A DNA stretch of 64,000 bases from Leguminivora glycinivorella (lineage: Eukaryota > Arthropoda > Insecta > Lepidoptera > Tortricidae): the NCBI RefSeq assembly GCF_023078275.1, contig NC_062977.1, positions 6,159,118-6,223,117 on the forward strand, in the 5' to 3' direction. Every line of letters starts with the position of its first letter. Positions within the stretch are counted from its first letter, which is position 1. Below, one piece after another: positions 1 through 10,211 of this stretch. The notes under the pieces are model-generated. The model was not told the origin of the DNA, made no database searches, and was given only the letters and a program-made list of their open reading frames with translations. The position numbers and the translations under genes were made by a program.

Positions 1-179
1 AATACTGCACGACAAGGAGATAATAGGCACGACAGTGTCTCGCGCGCGATATAGACTACGGCCGTTTTCTCGCGACTAGAGACGCATTATTCTATCTCGT
101 GGGTGAGATATTGCTCAGCTCGTCATATGCTTGCCCTGCTGATCTTGAACTGAAAACTCGAACTATAAACAGTTATCGC
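1..179. other. Unassigned sequence
   Basis: No gene or repeat recognised. The first 130 bases are rich in CG steps (for example CTCGCGCGCGATAT), unlike the AT-rich DNA that follows, so this may be the edge of a repeat that starts before the window. Confidence 0.4.
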
Positions 180-394
180 AACTATGGGAGCAAAACTTTA
201 ACAAAACCTTAGAGCTGACATAAATTTAAAATAAAACCAAGATTATTATTTTCAGATCAGTGTTAAATTTGATTTTATTCCTGAATCCAAGATTTCTAAT
301 GCATACGTACTACAAGGACATTAATATTTTCATCGCTGTAAGTACTCTAGAATGTCCACTTAGCAAGTTTTGTTAAAGTTTTGCTCCCATAGTT
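180..394. mobile_element. MITE with about 28-bp terminal inverted repeats
   Basis: The left end AACTATGGGAGCAAAACTTT (180 onward) returns in reverse complement at 367-394. The arms match over about 28 bases and enclose about 160 bases of AT-rich non-coding DNA. The shape is that of a non-autonomous DNA transposon. No target-site duplication could be fixed and no superfamily is assigned. Confidence 0.75.
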
Positions 395-945
395 CCGATC
401 ACTGACTATAAATAGTTTCGACCCTTTTATAAGGCGCCATAACCACGCGTAGTGTATGGAGAACTCTCAAGAATCGATGGCAATGTAAGATAGTGCCAGG
501 TTATACTTATAATGTGGGTCTAGAAATCTTCTTCTTATCAGTCGTCATGTCAGTCTGTTGAAAACAGGTCCCTCCATAGGTACCTGTTCCTTGCCAAGCG
601 CATAGCCTCGTGCTAATTGCATCAGTCTAGAAATACCAATGCCTAAAGTGAATAAAATGATTAATGTTTTTTTTAATAAAACATATTCACATAATAATTA
701 CTTGAACAACTTTAATACACAACAAAATACCAGTAAAAATATTCACGTCAGAAGTTTTACATCCCATCGAGCGTCAATCAACTGAAGTATCAATCAACTC
801 GCACTGAAGTAGTAATTGCACTTGAAAAACATGCGCGTTTCTACTCTATACTCGTAAATATTGTAATCGTTCATAGTTCACTGAAACTTTGTGAACTTCA
901 TTCAAAGGACGTACCTAAAGTGTTTAAGGTGTGTGCAGGTAAATC
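395..945. other. No feature seen
   Basis: AT-rich sequence with no convincing reading frame, inverted repeat or recognised repeat family. Confidence 0.4.
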
Positions 946-1390
946 GGGCACTATACATAATGCCTGGGCATTATGAATAATGCCCATTGTAAGTGGGCAG
1001 TTTGATAATAACTATTCAAATAATTAAATTGCCCGGGCGTTATACATAATGCCCATCCTCTGTTGGGCAAAGTAATAATAACACATCGAATAGCTGAATT
1101 TTTCCCGGGCATTATACATAATGCCCATCCTCTGTTGGGCAAAGTGATAATAACATATCGAATAGCTGAATTTTGCCCGGGCATTATACATAATGCCCAT
1201 CCTCTGTTGGGCAAAGTAATAATACCACACCGAATAGCTGAATTTTGCCCGGGCATTATACATAATGCCCATCCTCTGTTGGGCAAAGTGATAATAACAT
1301 ACCGAATAGCTGAATTTTGCCCGGGCATTATACATCATCCTCTGTTGGGCAAAGTAATAATAACATACCAAATAACTGAATTTTTCCCAA
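946..1390. repeat. 72-bp tandem array with GGGCATTAT/ATAATGCCC palindromes
   Basis: The motif ATTATACATAATGCCC recurs at 1111, 1183 and 1255, and again truncated at 1327, an exact 72-bp spacing. Each unit holds a palindrome around CCCGGGCATTATACATAATG and the segment TTGGGCAAAGTRATAATAAC. About four good units plus diverged end units. Open frames crossing this array on both strands are by-products of the repeat (72 is divisible by 3) and are not genes. Confidence 0.9.
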
Positions 1391-1442
1391 GAATAGAGAT
1401 TTTTTATTTTATTTACAGAAATAAAATTACACAGTATGAGAA

Positions 1443-1491
1443 TCCATACTAATATTAAAATAGGAAATTAAATAATAAATGGGAAAGTGTC
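1443..1491 (+). mobile_element. Helitron 5'-end fragment
   Basis: Begins TCCATACTAATATTA as the fuller copies in this window do, then after a short insert shows AATGGGAAAGTGT. The body and 3' end are absent. Confidence 0.5.
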
Positions 1492-1494
1492 ATA

Positions 1495-1790
1495 ACGTCG
1501 GCGGCCTGCTGAACGGATCGCCAGAATCTGGCTACCGCAGTCTCACCTCTCGACAACCTTTCAGCCACTCTTTTTAAGTGTTGCTCTGTTGTCGCACCGT
1601 GTGTGTGGCCGTTTTGCAGGGCCCACTCAATGAGTTGGCAAGTCACCGCTTGTCTTTTACAATTGTGAGACTTATTGTCAGGTGCCCGATAGTTTCCTCC
1701 CATAGTCCTCTATCCAGTTCATCCAACTTCTAAAACAATAACCCATGACTTTAGCTCCCATCGTAGCACAAAAGTGCTGCATTGCAATAG
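1495..1790. other. Unassigned, with 82-codon minus-strand frame
   Basis: A minus-strand frame (1455-1703) reads a plausible hydrophilic peptide rich in R, E and Q, but I recognise no family and it runs into repeat DNA at both ends. It probably belongs to the repeat that continues at 1791. Not called as a gene. Confidence 0.35.
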
Positions 1791-1962
1791 TCTTTGCACC
1801 TGGCGGGGACCATCTACGGTTGTATCATATCATATTGTGCGCTCGGGGTGGTATCCGCCACGTGTATCCCTTGCCTTTAGATTAAAATGTCTTAAAAGGC
1901 CTCTGTGCTGTTGGCTTTGGCCCCACGCATGCCTCCCAAAGGTCCACGCATGTCCACGATCC
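1791..1962 (+). repeat. Interspersed repeat, copy 1 (second copy about 59.5 kb)
   Basis: Shares CCTGGCGGG near its start and GGCCCCACGCATGCCTCCCA near its end with 59520-59660, where the second block reads GGCCCCGCGCACGCCTCCCA. Between them both carry a CGCTCGG segment and AAAGGGCCTCT/AAAGGCCTCT. It is likely a non-LTR retrotransposon tail, but no coding domain is present to prove it. Confidence 0.65.
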
Positions 1963-1982
1963 AGAGATATGCAAAAGACACA

Positions 1983-2130
1983 CCGAATAGCTGAATTTTG
2001 CCCGGGCATTATCCATAATGCCGATCATCTGTTGGGCAAAGTGATAATAACATACCGAATAGCTCAATTTCGCCCGGGAATTATACATAATGCCCGTCCT
2101 CTGTTGGGCAGAGTAATAATAAAACATGTA
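1983..2130. repeat. Second short block of the 72-bp palindromic repeat
   Basis: About two units in the same orientation as 946-1390, again reading CCGAATAGCTGAATTTTGCC and TTGGGCAAAGTGATAATAAC. The block is separated from the first by other repeats, suggesting that the left arm was split by an insertion. Confidence 0.85.
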
Positions 2131-2540
2131 GCAAAGCTAATAGATGGATTGGCGCAGCTTCAGCAGACTTTCGTGCCGTTCTGTTCAAGAGACTGTATGC
2201 AGTTTCATATCAAACTACAAAGGACACCGTCGCGAGCCGCCTGCAGTGCCGTAGGACCTCTTGATGTCAAGGATGGCTAAGATAGGACTTATAATCAATT
2301 ATTTAGAGTTAAACGACAAGTCCGACATAGGCCGCAGATCAGAGCTCGCTTCGAGCCTTAGTGAGACATAGATGATGTCGGGGGAGGGCGAGAGCCATAA
2401 GGCAGAGCTACCGGTAAGCGCTATCATAAAAGTGTACTTTCACGCATGGCAAAGATGGTGAAACGCCTAGTTTGGTTAGTAGGTATGACCAAGTGTCCCT
2501 TTCTCGCTAGGAGAGGGATAAAATAGCACTTTAGGTGTCA
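2131..2540. other. Unassigned interior
   Basis: Moderately GC-rich sequence between two repeat blocks. No recognised family and no convincing gene. Confidence 0.35.
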
Positions 2541-2821
2541 AAAAGCAATTGTTAATAAACTTAGATGATGAACTAGCTCTGCAGAATGCGTACGTAAATG
2601 CATGCTGTTCCTTTAAAAACATAAAAATCACCATATGTATACCTTTCAGATTTGAGGAGTTCCCTCGATTTCTCCAGGATCCATCATCAGAACTGGGTTC
2701 TGATAAAAGTGAGACCAATCTGTATTATATGCATATACCTACATTCAATCATATTTCTAAATCGGTCCAGTAACGGCGGAGATATCGTGGAACAAACATA
2801 AAAATAATTTTTAAGAAAAAA
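2541..2821 (+). mobile_element. Partial copy of the 121-bp-array element (right half)
   Basis: Matches the right flank of the neighbouring full copy (about 3930-4140): TTTGAGGAGTTCCCTCGATT, then CGGTCCAGTAACGGCGGAG, then GGAACAAACATAAAA. It abuts the left end of the next copy at 2822, so two copies sit head to tail or one has been partly duplicated. Confidence 0.75.
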
Positions 2822-4269
2822 AACCGTCGCCTTTCGGGTTCTGGTGAAAGCTACTTGCGAATGTTGGATTATGTAGAAATGTGTAAGTATTTTTTAAAAC
2901 TGCTTTTAATGCTTTAATTATTAGATGGCAACACAAATGAATATACGTATAACGTTAAGGTTTGAGGAGTTTCCTCAATTCCTCATGAATCCGATTATAT
3001 TATAAGAAATCGAAGCTTGACAAACTTTGACTTCAAAATTTATGCTTAACAAACATAACTAAATAAATGTCACTGTTCTGAACTTAAATGCATGCTTTTC
3101 TTACAAAAATACCAAAGTCACTATGAGTGTGCCGTTCAGGTTTGAGGAGTTTGGTTCTGGCCATCATCAGCAGTTCCACTGCACCAAATGTCACTGTTCT
3201 GGACGAAAGTGCATGCTGTTCTTATAAAAATACCAAAGTCACTATAAGCGTGCCGTTCAGATTTGAGGAGTTCGGTTCTGACCATCATCAGATATTCCAC
3301 TGCACCAAATGTCACTGTTCTGGACGAAAGTGCATGCTGTTCTTATAAAAACGGCAAAGTCACTATAAGCGTGCCGTTCAGATTTGAGGAGTTTGGTTCT
3401 GGCCATCATCAGCAGTTCCACTGCACCAAATGTCACTGTTCTGGACGAAAGTGCATGCTGTTCTTATAAAAATACCAAAGTCACTATAAGCGTGCCGTTC
3501 AGATTTGAGGAGTTCGGTTCTGACCATCATCAGAAATTCCACTGCACCAAATGTCACTCTTCTGGACGAAAGTGCATGCTGTTCTTATAAAAATGGCAAA
3601 GTCACTATAAGCGTGCCGTTCAGATTTGAGGAGTTTGGTTCTGGCCATCATCAGCAGTTCCACTGCACCAAATGTCACTCTTCTGGACGAAAGTGCATGC
3701 TGTTCTTATAAAAATACCAAAGTCACTATAAGCGTGCCGTTCAGATTTGAGGAGTTCGGTTCTGACCATCATCAGAAATTCCACTGCACCAAATGTCACT
3801 GTTCTGGACGAAAGTGCATGCTGTTCGTATAAAAATACCAAAGTCACTATAAGCGTGCCGTTCAGATTTGAAGAGTTCCGTTCTGGCCATCATCAGCAGT
3901 TCCACTGCACCATATGTCAGTGTTCCGTACCTAAATGCATGCTGTTCCTTTAAAAACACAAAAATCACTATATGTATGCCTTTCAGATTTGAGGAGTTCC
4001 CTCGATTTCTCCAGGATCCCATCATCAGAACTGGGTTCTGAGAAAAATGGGACCAATCTGTATGCATATACATTCAATCAAAAAAAAAATTTTCAAAATC
4101 GGTCCAGTAACGACGGAGATATCGAGGAACAAACATAAAAAATAAAAAAAAAATAAAAAAAAAAAAACATACAGACGACTTGATAACCGTCCTTCTTGAG
4201 ATATGAGGCGACGGTTAAAAATACAGACGAATTGAGAACCACCTTCCTTGAGATTTAAGGGCGGCGGTT
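2822..4269 (+). mobile_element. Non-autonomous element with internal 121-bp tandem array, copy 1
   Basis: The left end reads AACCGTCGCC and the right end GGGCGGCGGTT, giving short terminal inverted repeats based on AACCGCCGC. The order is: unique left part (to about 3075), the 121-bp array, a right part with CCTCGATTTCTCCAGGATCC, then an A-rich stretch. The right end appears twice (near 4185-4217 and 4225-4269). An inverted copy at 48058-48978 shares both ends and the array, so this is a mobile family. No transposase is present and I cannot name the superfamily. Confidence 0.7.
3080..3960 (+). repeat. 121-bp tandem array with 242-bp dimeric order
   Basis: About seven units spaced exactly 121 bp. 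Successive units alternate two versions: A with GTTTGGTTCTGGCCATCATC (or a close variant) and B with GTTCGGTTCTGACCATCATC. The order ABABABA means amplification in 242-bp dimers. Short frames of 68-73 codons repeat through the array in step with the unit and are not genes. Confidence 0.9.
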
Positions 4270-4339
4270 AAAAAGTATGCTTAGTCAAGAAAGCGCAATT
4301 TACATTTCATTATTTGTTAGGAAACACCCAGTATACTTA

Positions 4340-4690
4340 TTAAACTTATTATCAAATTGCCCAACAATCACGTAGCAGTATCATAATGCCCGGTCAATGT
4401 GATGAAAATGACGTTCAAGCAAACTTGTTAAACTTATTATCAAATTGCCCAACAATCACGTAGCAGTATCATAATGCCCGGGCAATGTGATAAAAAATGG
4501 CGTTCAGAAAAACCTGTTAAATTTATTATCAAATTGCCCAACGATTACGTAGCAGCATAATAATGACCGGGCAATGTGATAAAAAATGGCGTTCATGCAA
4601 ACTTGTTAAACTTATTATCAATTTGCCCAACGATCACGTAGCATTATCATAATGACCGGGCAATGTGATAAAAAATGGCGTCTAGACAAT
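4340..4690. repeat. About 89-bp tandem array, right arm of the composite
   Basis: TTATTATCAAATTGCCCAAC recurs with spacings of 88-89 bp (ATTGCC at 4356, 4444 and 4533; TTGCCC at 4623). Each unit also holds ATAATGCCCGGGCAATGTGA or a close variant. Read in reverse this is TTGGGCAA..TGATAATAA, the same core as the left 72-bp array, so the two arrays are inverted relatives. Confidence 0.85.
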
Positions 4691-4765
4691 GATTAATCAC
4701 TTTGCCCAATACAGCTAGGCATTATTCATAATGCCCGGGCATTATACATAATGCCCTTGTTAATC

Positions 4766-5247
4766 ACTTGGTCCATAACATATATATATATATTATTCAT
4801 AAGATATTTTACGCACAAAGCAATGATTAATTGAGTATGAGTAGCAAATGATCCGTTAAAGAGCGTAGGTACCTAAGTTTTTATTTTAATAACAACTGCT
4901 AAGGGGTCCTTACATCACCTTCCTCTTCTTTAAATCCTGTTACCCTCTGTTGGAGTGTAGGGCTCGAATCATATTTCTCCATTTATTCCTCCATTCTCCG
5001 CAGGCAGTGCAGGGCAGGGCAGTTTGGGTAACTTCCTCCCACCCCATCCCTAACACCCTGAGCTCTGAACTGAACAGACCGATGCCAAGACCCTACCTTC
5101 TACGAGTGTAAAAATAAAAATCTTTCCTACCCGAAGGTTCCTCTTGTACATTCTTGAATACTGTGTCTGAAGTGACATATTATGAACACAGCCACAGCCT
5201 GTGTTCCTGTCATAGTGGTTTTATAATTATGTATTTAAGTCCTTTTA
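4766..5247. other. No gene seen
   Basis: Contains a short TA run near 4780 and a GC-richer block at 4920-5110 that may be an old LINE piece, but nothing could be assigned. Confidence 0.35.
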
Positions 5248-5425
5248 TCCATACTATATATAATATTATAAATGGGAAAGTGTGTCGTCTGTTTGTTTGT
5301 CCGTCTTTCACGGTAAAACACGAATTGACGTGATTTTTTAAGTGGAGATAGTTGAAGGGATGGAGAGTGACATAGGCTACTGTTTGCATCTTTTTAACGC
5401 GAGCGAAGCCGCGGGCAAAAGCTAG
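5248..5425 (+). mobile_element. Non-autonomous Helitron, copy 1
   Basis: Starts TCCATACTA after an A and ends GCGGGCAAAAGCTAG followed by T, as expected for Helitrons, which begin TC, end CTRR after a short hairpin, and insert between A and T without a target duplication. The body has CACGTCAATTCG-type sequence shared with copies at 20813, 24087, 27625 and 41172. It resembles the Lep1/HelMin families of Lepidoptera (name from memory). About 180 bp, non-coding. Confidence 0.85.
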
Positions 5426-5854
5426 TATAATATATATCGTTGTCTGAGTACCCACAACACAAGCCTTCTTGAGCTTACCGTGGAGCTTTGTCAATCTGTG
5501 TAAACATCCTCCTATTTTTTTTTATTAAATAAAAGAACCTAAGAACTAAGCCGAATACTTAAATGAAAATAATAAATCAAATAAATGACAAGCAATTAAG
5601 AATAAGTTAATTAAACCTACCTCTCTAAAACCCTTAAATCCATCACCATATCTAAGAAATAAGCAATTTTAACTTATTGACATTGTTGGTGTAAATATTA
5701 TAAGTGTAAAGTTTAATTTCAGATATCTGCGTCAAACGGTTTCTGAAAATTAAGCATTTAACCGATTTGCAATATCAAACTGATCTCGATATCGTCTTGG
5801 ATCTCATTTGTGTTTTGACATGTTCTTAAATTGGTCTCATTCGATTTTCGTCAC

Positions 5855-6415
5855 CCATTCTTCATTCATCATTTTCGTCAGTAATCTTGTCCTCTGTGAT
5901 CACATTTTCATTTTGTCTTTTTCTTAAACCATCTCACTCGTTATTCTTCTAATCGTTTTTGGTCATATTTTAAGTTTGGATCTGAGATTAAGAAAACAGA
6001 TCAGATAAGACAGCGAACATGACCAAAAATATGACGAATGTGCGCAAGCTTTTGTCGCCGACTGTACTTTTCTTTCAACAGTCATCTACTGCTTGCCGAG
6101 ACGTTTCTTAAAACCCCTTACTCGATGGGGATACGACGTTTCATAACAGAGTTCCTATGACCACCTTTCTGATCCATCATCAGATCAGCTCCATGATACC
6201 ATAATATTGCATTGTCACGTAATTTACATATGTGTGCAAAATTTCAGCCCAATCGGAAACCGGGAAGTGGGTCAAATTTAGCTTCTACGTTTTGACCCCA
6301 ACTAACATACTAAATATAACAAGGCAAGTTGAATAAAAGCTTGTAAAAAATGCAAACAACAAGCATGATTAAAAACTGATGAACAAAAGTGATGAAAAAA
6401 GAATGGGTGACGAAA
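5855..6415. repeat. Inverted flanks around a repeat block
   Basis: TTTCGTCACCCATTCTT near 5855 returns inverted near 6395-6415 (AAGAATGGGTGACGAAA). The pair may be the termini of a 0.55-kb element that includes the repeat at 6043-6245. Confidence 0.5.
6043..6245 (+). repeat. Interspersed repeat, inverted partner at 62726-62935
   Basis: Contains GACTGTACTTTTCTTTCAAC, ACTCGATGGGGATACG and CATAATATTGCATTGTCACG. The reverse complements of all three lie in order at 62726-62935. Family unknown, non-coding. Confidence 0.8.
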
Positions 6416-7435
6416 GGACAATGCTTAAGATTAATTTATGAGCTTAACAAAAAATAATGCGACAATTCAACACGGTATACTTACCTTGAAAAGTGATTCG
6501 TGGAAAAAGTTTTGTACGGAATGCTAAAAAGCATTTGATATCATAATATTCTATTTTCTGCCGATGTTGGCAGTTGCGATGCTTCAATTTATCCTAGGCT
6601 GTTAGAGATTAAAGTGATAAATCAAGTTTACAACCTATTAGTTCTCCGCCAATTCGCAGTTTATACCCCTTTGGAAATATAGGCTTTACACATTAAAAGT
6701 ACATTAAGGTGAAATGATTGATAGCCTGAGAGGCTTTCACGTCCCAGCCAGGCAGACTGACTAAATGGAATATGGGATTAAACTCATATTTCGTATATTA
6801 TTTGACAAAGCATATCTGGAGATTACGTGTACTGTAGTAAAGTGGAATACTTTAAGCTTATTCTAGTTCGAATGATTTCTAGATTTTTTAGGATAAAACC
6901 CTATTGCCTGTGCTATACTTATAGGGTCACATTTGAGCAGAGCTCCTTTTCTTTAGGGTGCTATAGAAAAGGATACCTATAGTTTTCTTTGTTCTTATTT
7001 ACTGACAGACTTGTTTGACAGAGTATAACTTTCAACTTTTTGAACCATTCTGTGAGTAATCGAAATTGTTGAGTTGTATTTGATGGTACTTAAATTATTT
7101 TAATGTGACCCCAATAGAAAACATATTTTCACCTCACTAGCTCGGAAAGGACTTTTTTATTCTTTAAAAACAGATAGTGAAATCACATTTTATCCTCAAG
7201 AGTGCAAAGAATATTTGAAATCCAAACATATCATTTGTTGCTTTTTTAAATATTAATTTCTTGTAAAGCCATGTCCCAGACAGCACCATTTTCTCCCTGT
7301 TCTTAAATTGTCTTAACAAATAATGTGATGCGAACGTAAAAACAATTTCTACTTCGACTAAAAACATTAAATTTAAACTATTTTATAACATGATTTTACC
7401 ATAAAACATTTGAAATCGTACAAGAAATTGTATTT
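6416..7435. other. No feature seen
   Basis: AT-rich DNA. The 67-codon minus frame at 7164-7367 has no recognisable domain. Confidence 0.35.
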
Positions 7436-8200
7436 TATTTATTTATTTATTTAGTATTAGGGAAACAAACAGCGGAAATTACACATAAAAGTAGCACAGT
7501 AAAGATATTACATTAGCCAATACAGTTTCCACTTATAGATAATAACATTTCAGTTGCTCAGAAAAGACACAAGAAATTAAATCATGCATAATATGATATG
7601 TTTACAAGTTACAAGAAAGAAGATAGAGAAATTAATCATTTTTAGGGTTCCGTAGTCAACTAGAACCCTTAATTGGAACTGAATATTTTGACATTGGTCT
7701 ACAGCTACACTGTTGAAAACATTATTATTGAGAAATTAATCATTTTTATTCACACTAGTAATTGCAGTAACAAATTGGTTCAAGGTCATATTAAATAAGT
7801 CATAGTCCTGATATTTGTCGTTATACTTTCTACATGCTCTAATTAGTAATCTGTCTTTAGCATATACTGTACGAGTCATAGGCAAAGCAAAAAGATTTAA
7901 GGAGCGAGTTCGGAAGGCGGGGCACCGAAATGATATCCTTGAGAGTAGGTTTGACGACTCAATGTGACCGTTTATCAGCTTATATAAGAAGATTTGATCT
8001 TTAATTTCTCTTCGTTTTTCAAGAGAGAGAAGGCTGTTGGCGTCAAAGGTTTGAAACCTGCATTTCATACGTCGGGTGAACTTTTTTTTAATATTTTCAA
8101 TGACATCTATATGCACACGAAATTTTTGACTCTTCCATTGTACTTATTCAGAACGCACCTTAAGTACCTACCTCTAACATTCCAATCTCAAAACGCGTGA
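7436..8200 (-). pseudogene. LINE reverse transcriptase C-terminus and 3' tail
   Basis: The minus frame from 8116 down to 7736 (126 residues) reads the region after the palm of a Jockey/CR1-type non-LTR reverse transcriptase: IENIKKKFTRRMKCR, then LSLEKRREIKDQIFLYKLIN, a run of R/S residues and RACRKYND near the end. A stop follows, then about 300 bases of 3' untranslated sequence ending in a TAAA-type repeat at 7437-7453. Endonuclease and catalytic domains are missing, so this is a 5'-truncated insertion. A short fragment of the GGGTTCCGTAG family lies inside the tail at about 7648-7676. The clade is uncertain. Confidence 0.75.
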
Positions 8201-8332
8201 CCCGGAACGCACCCAAATAGATTTTTCTTTTGATTCTTATAAAATTTGAAACCTTTGTGGTGTCGTTCGGTGCATCGTGGAAATTTTAATAAACGCAAAT
8301 AAAATTGACTTGACTTATTTCTGTGCAAGTAT

Positions 8333-8920
8333 GTTCCTCGCTTTAGAGAGGTGAAAAGTTATGTGTTACACACGGGATGCAATAGTACATTACATCAGAG
8401 GCCGGGAAAATGAGGATTTCCGGCCAAGTGGGTATATACCCGGATAGGGATACAAGGCCGGGAATCCGTTTTCACGCCGAGGCATGTACCTATAGTGCTT
8501 TTCTCAAACATACAATGAAATAAAAAATGTTGTCGAAATTTAAAAAAAAAGTTACTTTGTAGGCCTAGGCCTAAAAAATAATATGAAATCCCTTTACAGT
8601 CCTCTCGAGTTGTTGCGCCCAAAAAGCGATACTTCCCAGCCCATTTTAAGGAACGTAAAGTCAATATTTCATTGCATGTTTGAGAAAAGTTATTTTACCT
8701 CGTGTGTATTGCAACACTCTCTACGCTCAGGATTCTATTTTTGAACTACTCGCTTCGCTCAGGATTCTAATTTCGAACAACTCGCTTCGCTCGTGGTTCA
8801 ACCATGGAATCTATTCGCTGGCTCGTAGTTTAACCCTAGAATCCATTCGCTAGTTCGTGTTGCAATTCCACACTCGGATAAAATACAACTTTGCTCCCTT
8901 GTATAACAAATAACTATTTT
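8333..8920 (-). repeat. Interspersed repeat interrupted by another element
   Basis: Reading in reverse, the outer parts match 34468-34690: TTGTATAACAAATAACTAT, ACAACTTTGC, the CTCGCTTCGCTC-type words, and the segment near GTGAAAAGTTATGTGTTACA. The copy at 34 kb lacks the 8384-8690 insert, so it acts as the empty site. Non-coding. Confidence 0.8.
8384..8690. mobile_element. About 307-bp element, copy 1, with inner inverted repeat
   Basis: Starts AGTACATTACATCAGAGGCC and is found again at 10994-11310. Within it, CTTTTCTCAAACATACAATG (8498 onward) is repeated inverted at 8665-8689 with one mismatch over about 24 bases, so the right two thirds may be a MITE in its own right. The ends are fixed by comparison with the uninterrupted host repeat at 34 kb. 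No superfamily assigned. Confidence 0.8.
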
Positions 8921-8935
8921 TAAAGTCAGTTTTCC

Positions 8936-9730
8936 TTTTTACTAATAATTTATTATGTACCTGACTCTTTAGAAATTGGTTATTAAAATAATATATGATT
9001 ATGATAGTCATCGCAACGCTGATTGAGCAGATTAAAGTAGTAAACGGTTAAATTGTTTAACTACCCCACTTTCTAAGCGAAATCACAAATAAAAAAATCC
9101 ATGGCATATAAATCCTTTATATTTACTTAACTTTACGCATTTCGAGTTCGCCATGAAGATCGCTGTTTAATTTGAAAACACAATTACCGCAGAATAAACG
9201 TGGATATTTGAGAGCGGTGTCTGTCAGGAACAAGCGACCTGCTGACGTTTTTGCAGTTTGTTTTCCTTAAATTTCTCGACGGCTCTGTACATAGGATGGT
9301 TACTTAAGAGACAGACAGAAGCGGGTAGTAATACAAGATCATGTTTATTTAACAATAAAAAGTACAACGCTCGTAATGATGGATAAACCTAAACTATATA
9401 AAAACAATCTATATCCCAAACTTTCTCTTCTTCAATCGTACACTTGGCAGAGTGGTCGTAGCAGATTTGTGCAATGCATCTACACAGTTGCTGGGATTCA
9501 CTTTCGGTATTGTTGTGGGACTTTGAACTTTTACTTGCGGTGTCTCTCCATTTCAATGAACAGTTTTATCATCTTTAACTATTATGGCGGAGATTGTTTG
9601 TTCGAGCTTCGCCGGTCAGACACACTAGGAAGAAAATATACAGATACGTAGGCGAGGTTCTTAGTGCCTACATTCCTTGAGATAAATAAGATAAAGCCCA
9701 CATCAAGTTATGCAGTTTTATTTTTTTTTT
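8936..9730. other. No feature seen
   Basis: No recognised repeat. The 91-codon frame at 9376-9651 shows no domain and ordinary intergenic composition. Confidence 0.35.
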
Positions 9731-10001
9731 CACGACCGGTCTGGCCTGGCGTGTAGTGACCCTGCCTGCTAAGCCGCGGTCCCGGGTTCCAATCCCGGTA
9801 AGGGCATTTAATTGTGTGATGAACACATATATTTGTTCCAGAGTCATGGATGTTTTCTATGTATATAAGTATGTATATATCTATATAAGTAAGTATATCA
9901 TCGCCTAGCACCAATAGTACAAGCTTTGCTTAGTTTAGGGCTAGGTTGATCTGTGTAAGGTGTCCCCCAATATTTATTTTTATTTATTATTTATTTATTG
10001 C
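9731..10001 (+). mobile_element. tRNA-derived SINE, near full length
   Basis: The head has a polymerase III A-box-like GGCCTGGCGTGTAG at about 9743 and a B-box-like GGGTTCCAATCCC at 9784-9796, spaced as in a tRNA. The body continues through TAGGGCTAGGTTGATCTGTG to an A/T-rich TTTATT tail. The 3' part occurs again at 17543-17625. It is not a functional tRNA: no cloverleaf acceptor stem forms around the two boxes. Confidence 0.75.
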
Positions 10002-10062
10002 TCAACGTATCGTTCGCCATGGAGCGTCAACGATTATATGTTTGGATAAAAGCCCTGGTGCC

Positions 10063-10211
10063 GTAGCCGAATGGCATTTCTGCGACGCGAAACGAAAACG
10101 AAACGCCGCGAAAGGTAGTCTGGCTCTGTCGCGCAAATGCGCAAGAGCGATAGAGATAGATATACATTTCGTTTCGTTAGCGTTTCGTGACCGTTTGTGC
10201 CATTCGGCTAT
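10063..10211. mobile_element. MITE with GTAGCCGAATGGCA ends, copy 1
   Basis: Left end GTAGCCGAATGGCATTTCTG, right end CATTCGGCTA. The core GTCTGGCTCTGTCGCGC and AAGAGCGATAGAGATA is shared with copies at 39820-39978 and 42302-42461. Non-coding. Confidence 0.8.

Larger units (their letters stand above)
946..4756. mobile_element. Foldback-like composite element bounded by inverted tandem arrays
   Basis: The outermost 68 bases at the left (946-1013) align without gaps, at roughly three quarters identity, to the reverse complement of the right end (about 4689-4756). Both contain two adjacent palindromes of the form GGGCATTAT-n-ATAATGCCC. Inside each end lies a tandem array of the same family in opposite orientation: 72-bp units on the left, about 89-bp units on the right. 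Inverted termini made of tandem units are the hallmark of foldback elements such as Drosophila FB and Galileo. No transposase is visible, and no clear target duplication flanks the ends. The interior carries other repeats, so the element is a composite or was invaded later. The boundaries are inferred. Confidence 0.5.

Noticed and set aside
951..1452. Overlapping 115-129 codon frames on both strands with repeated peptides
   Set aside because: They arise from a 72-bp tandem repeat whose length is a multiple of three and whose unit lacks stops; frames exist on both strands over the same bases.
3127..3953. Series of 68-73 codon frames starting MRSS/MRSL
   Set aside because: They recur every 121 bp in step with the tandem unit and shift frame between units, so they are repeat by-products.
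946..4756. CRISPR-like arrays
   Set aside because: Whole units are repeated without unique spacers, unit sizes are 72-121 bp, and the DNA is eukaryotic.
9743..9800. A tRNA gene
   Set aside because: A and B boxes are present, but no acceptor stem pairs and the head continues into a SINE body with copies elsewhere.
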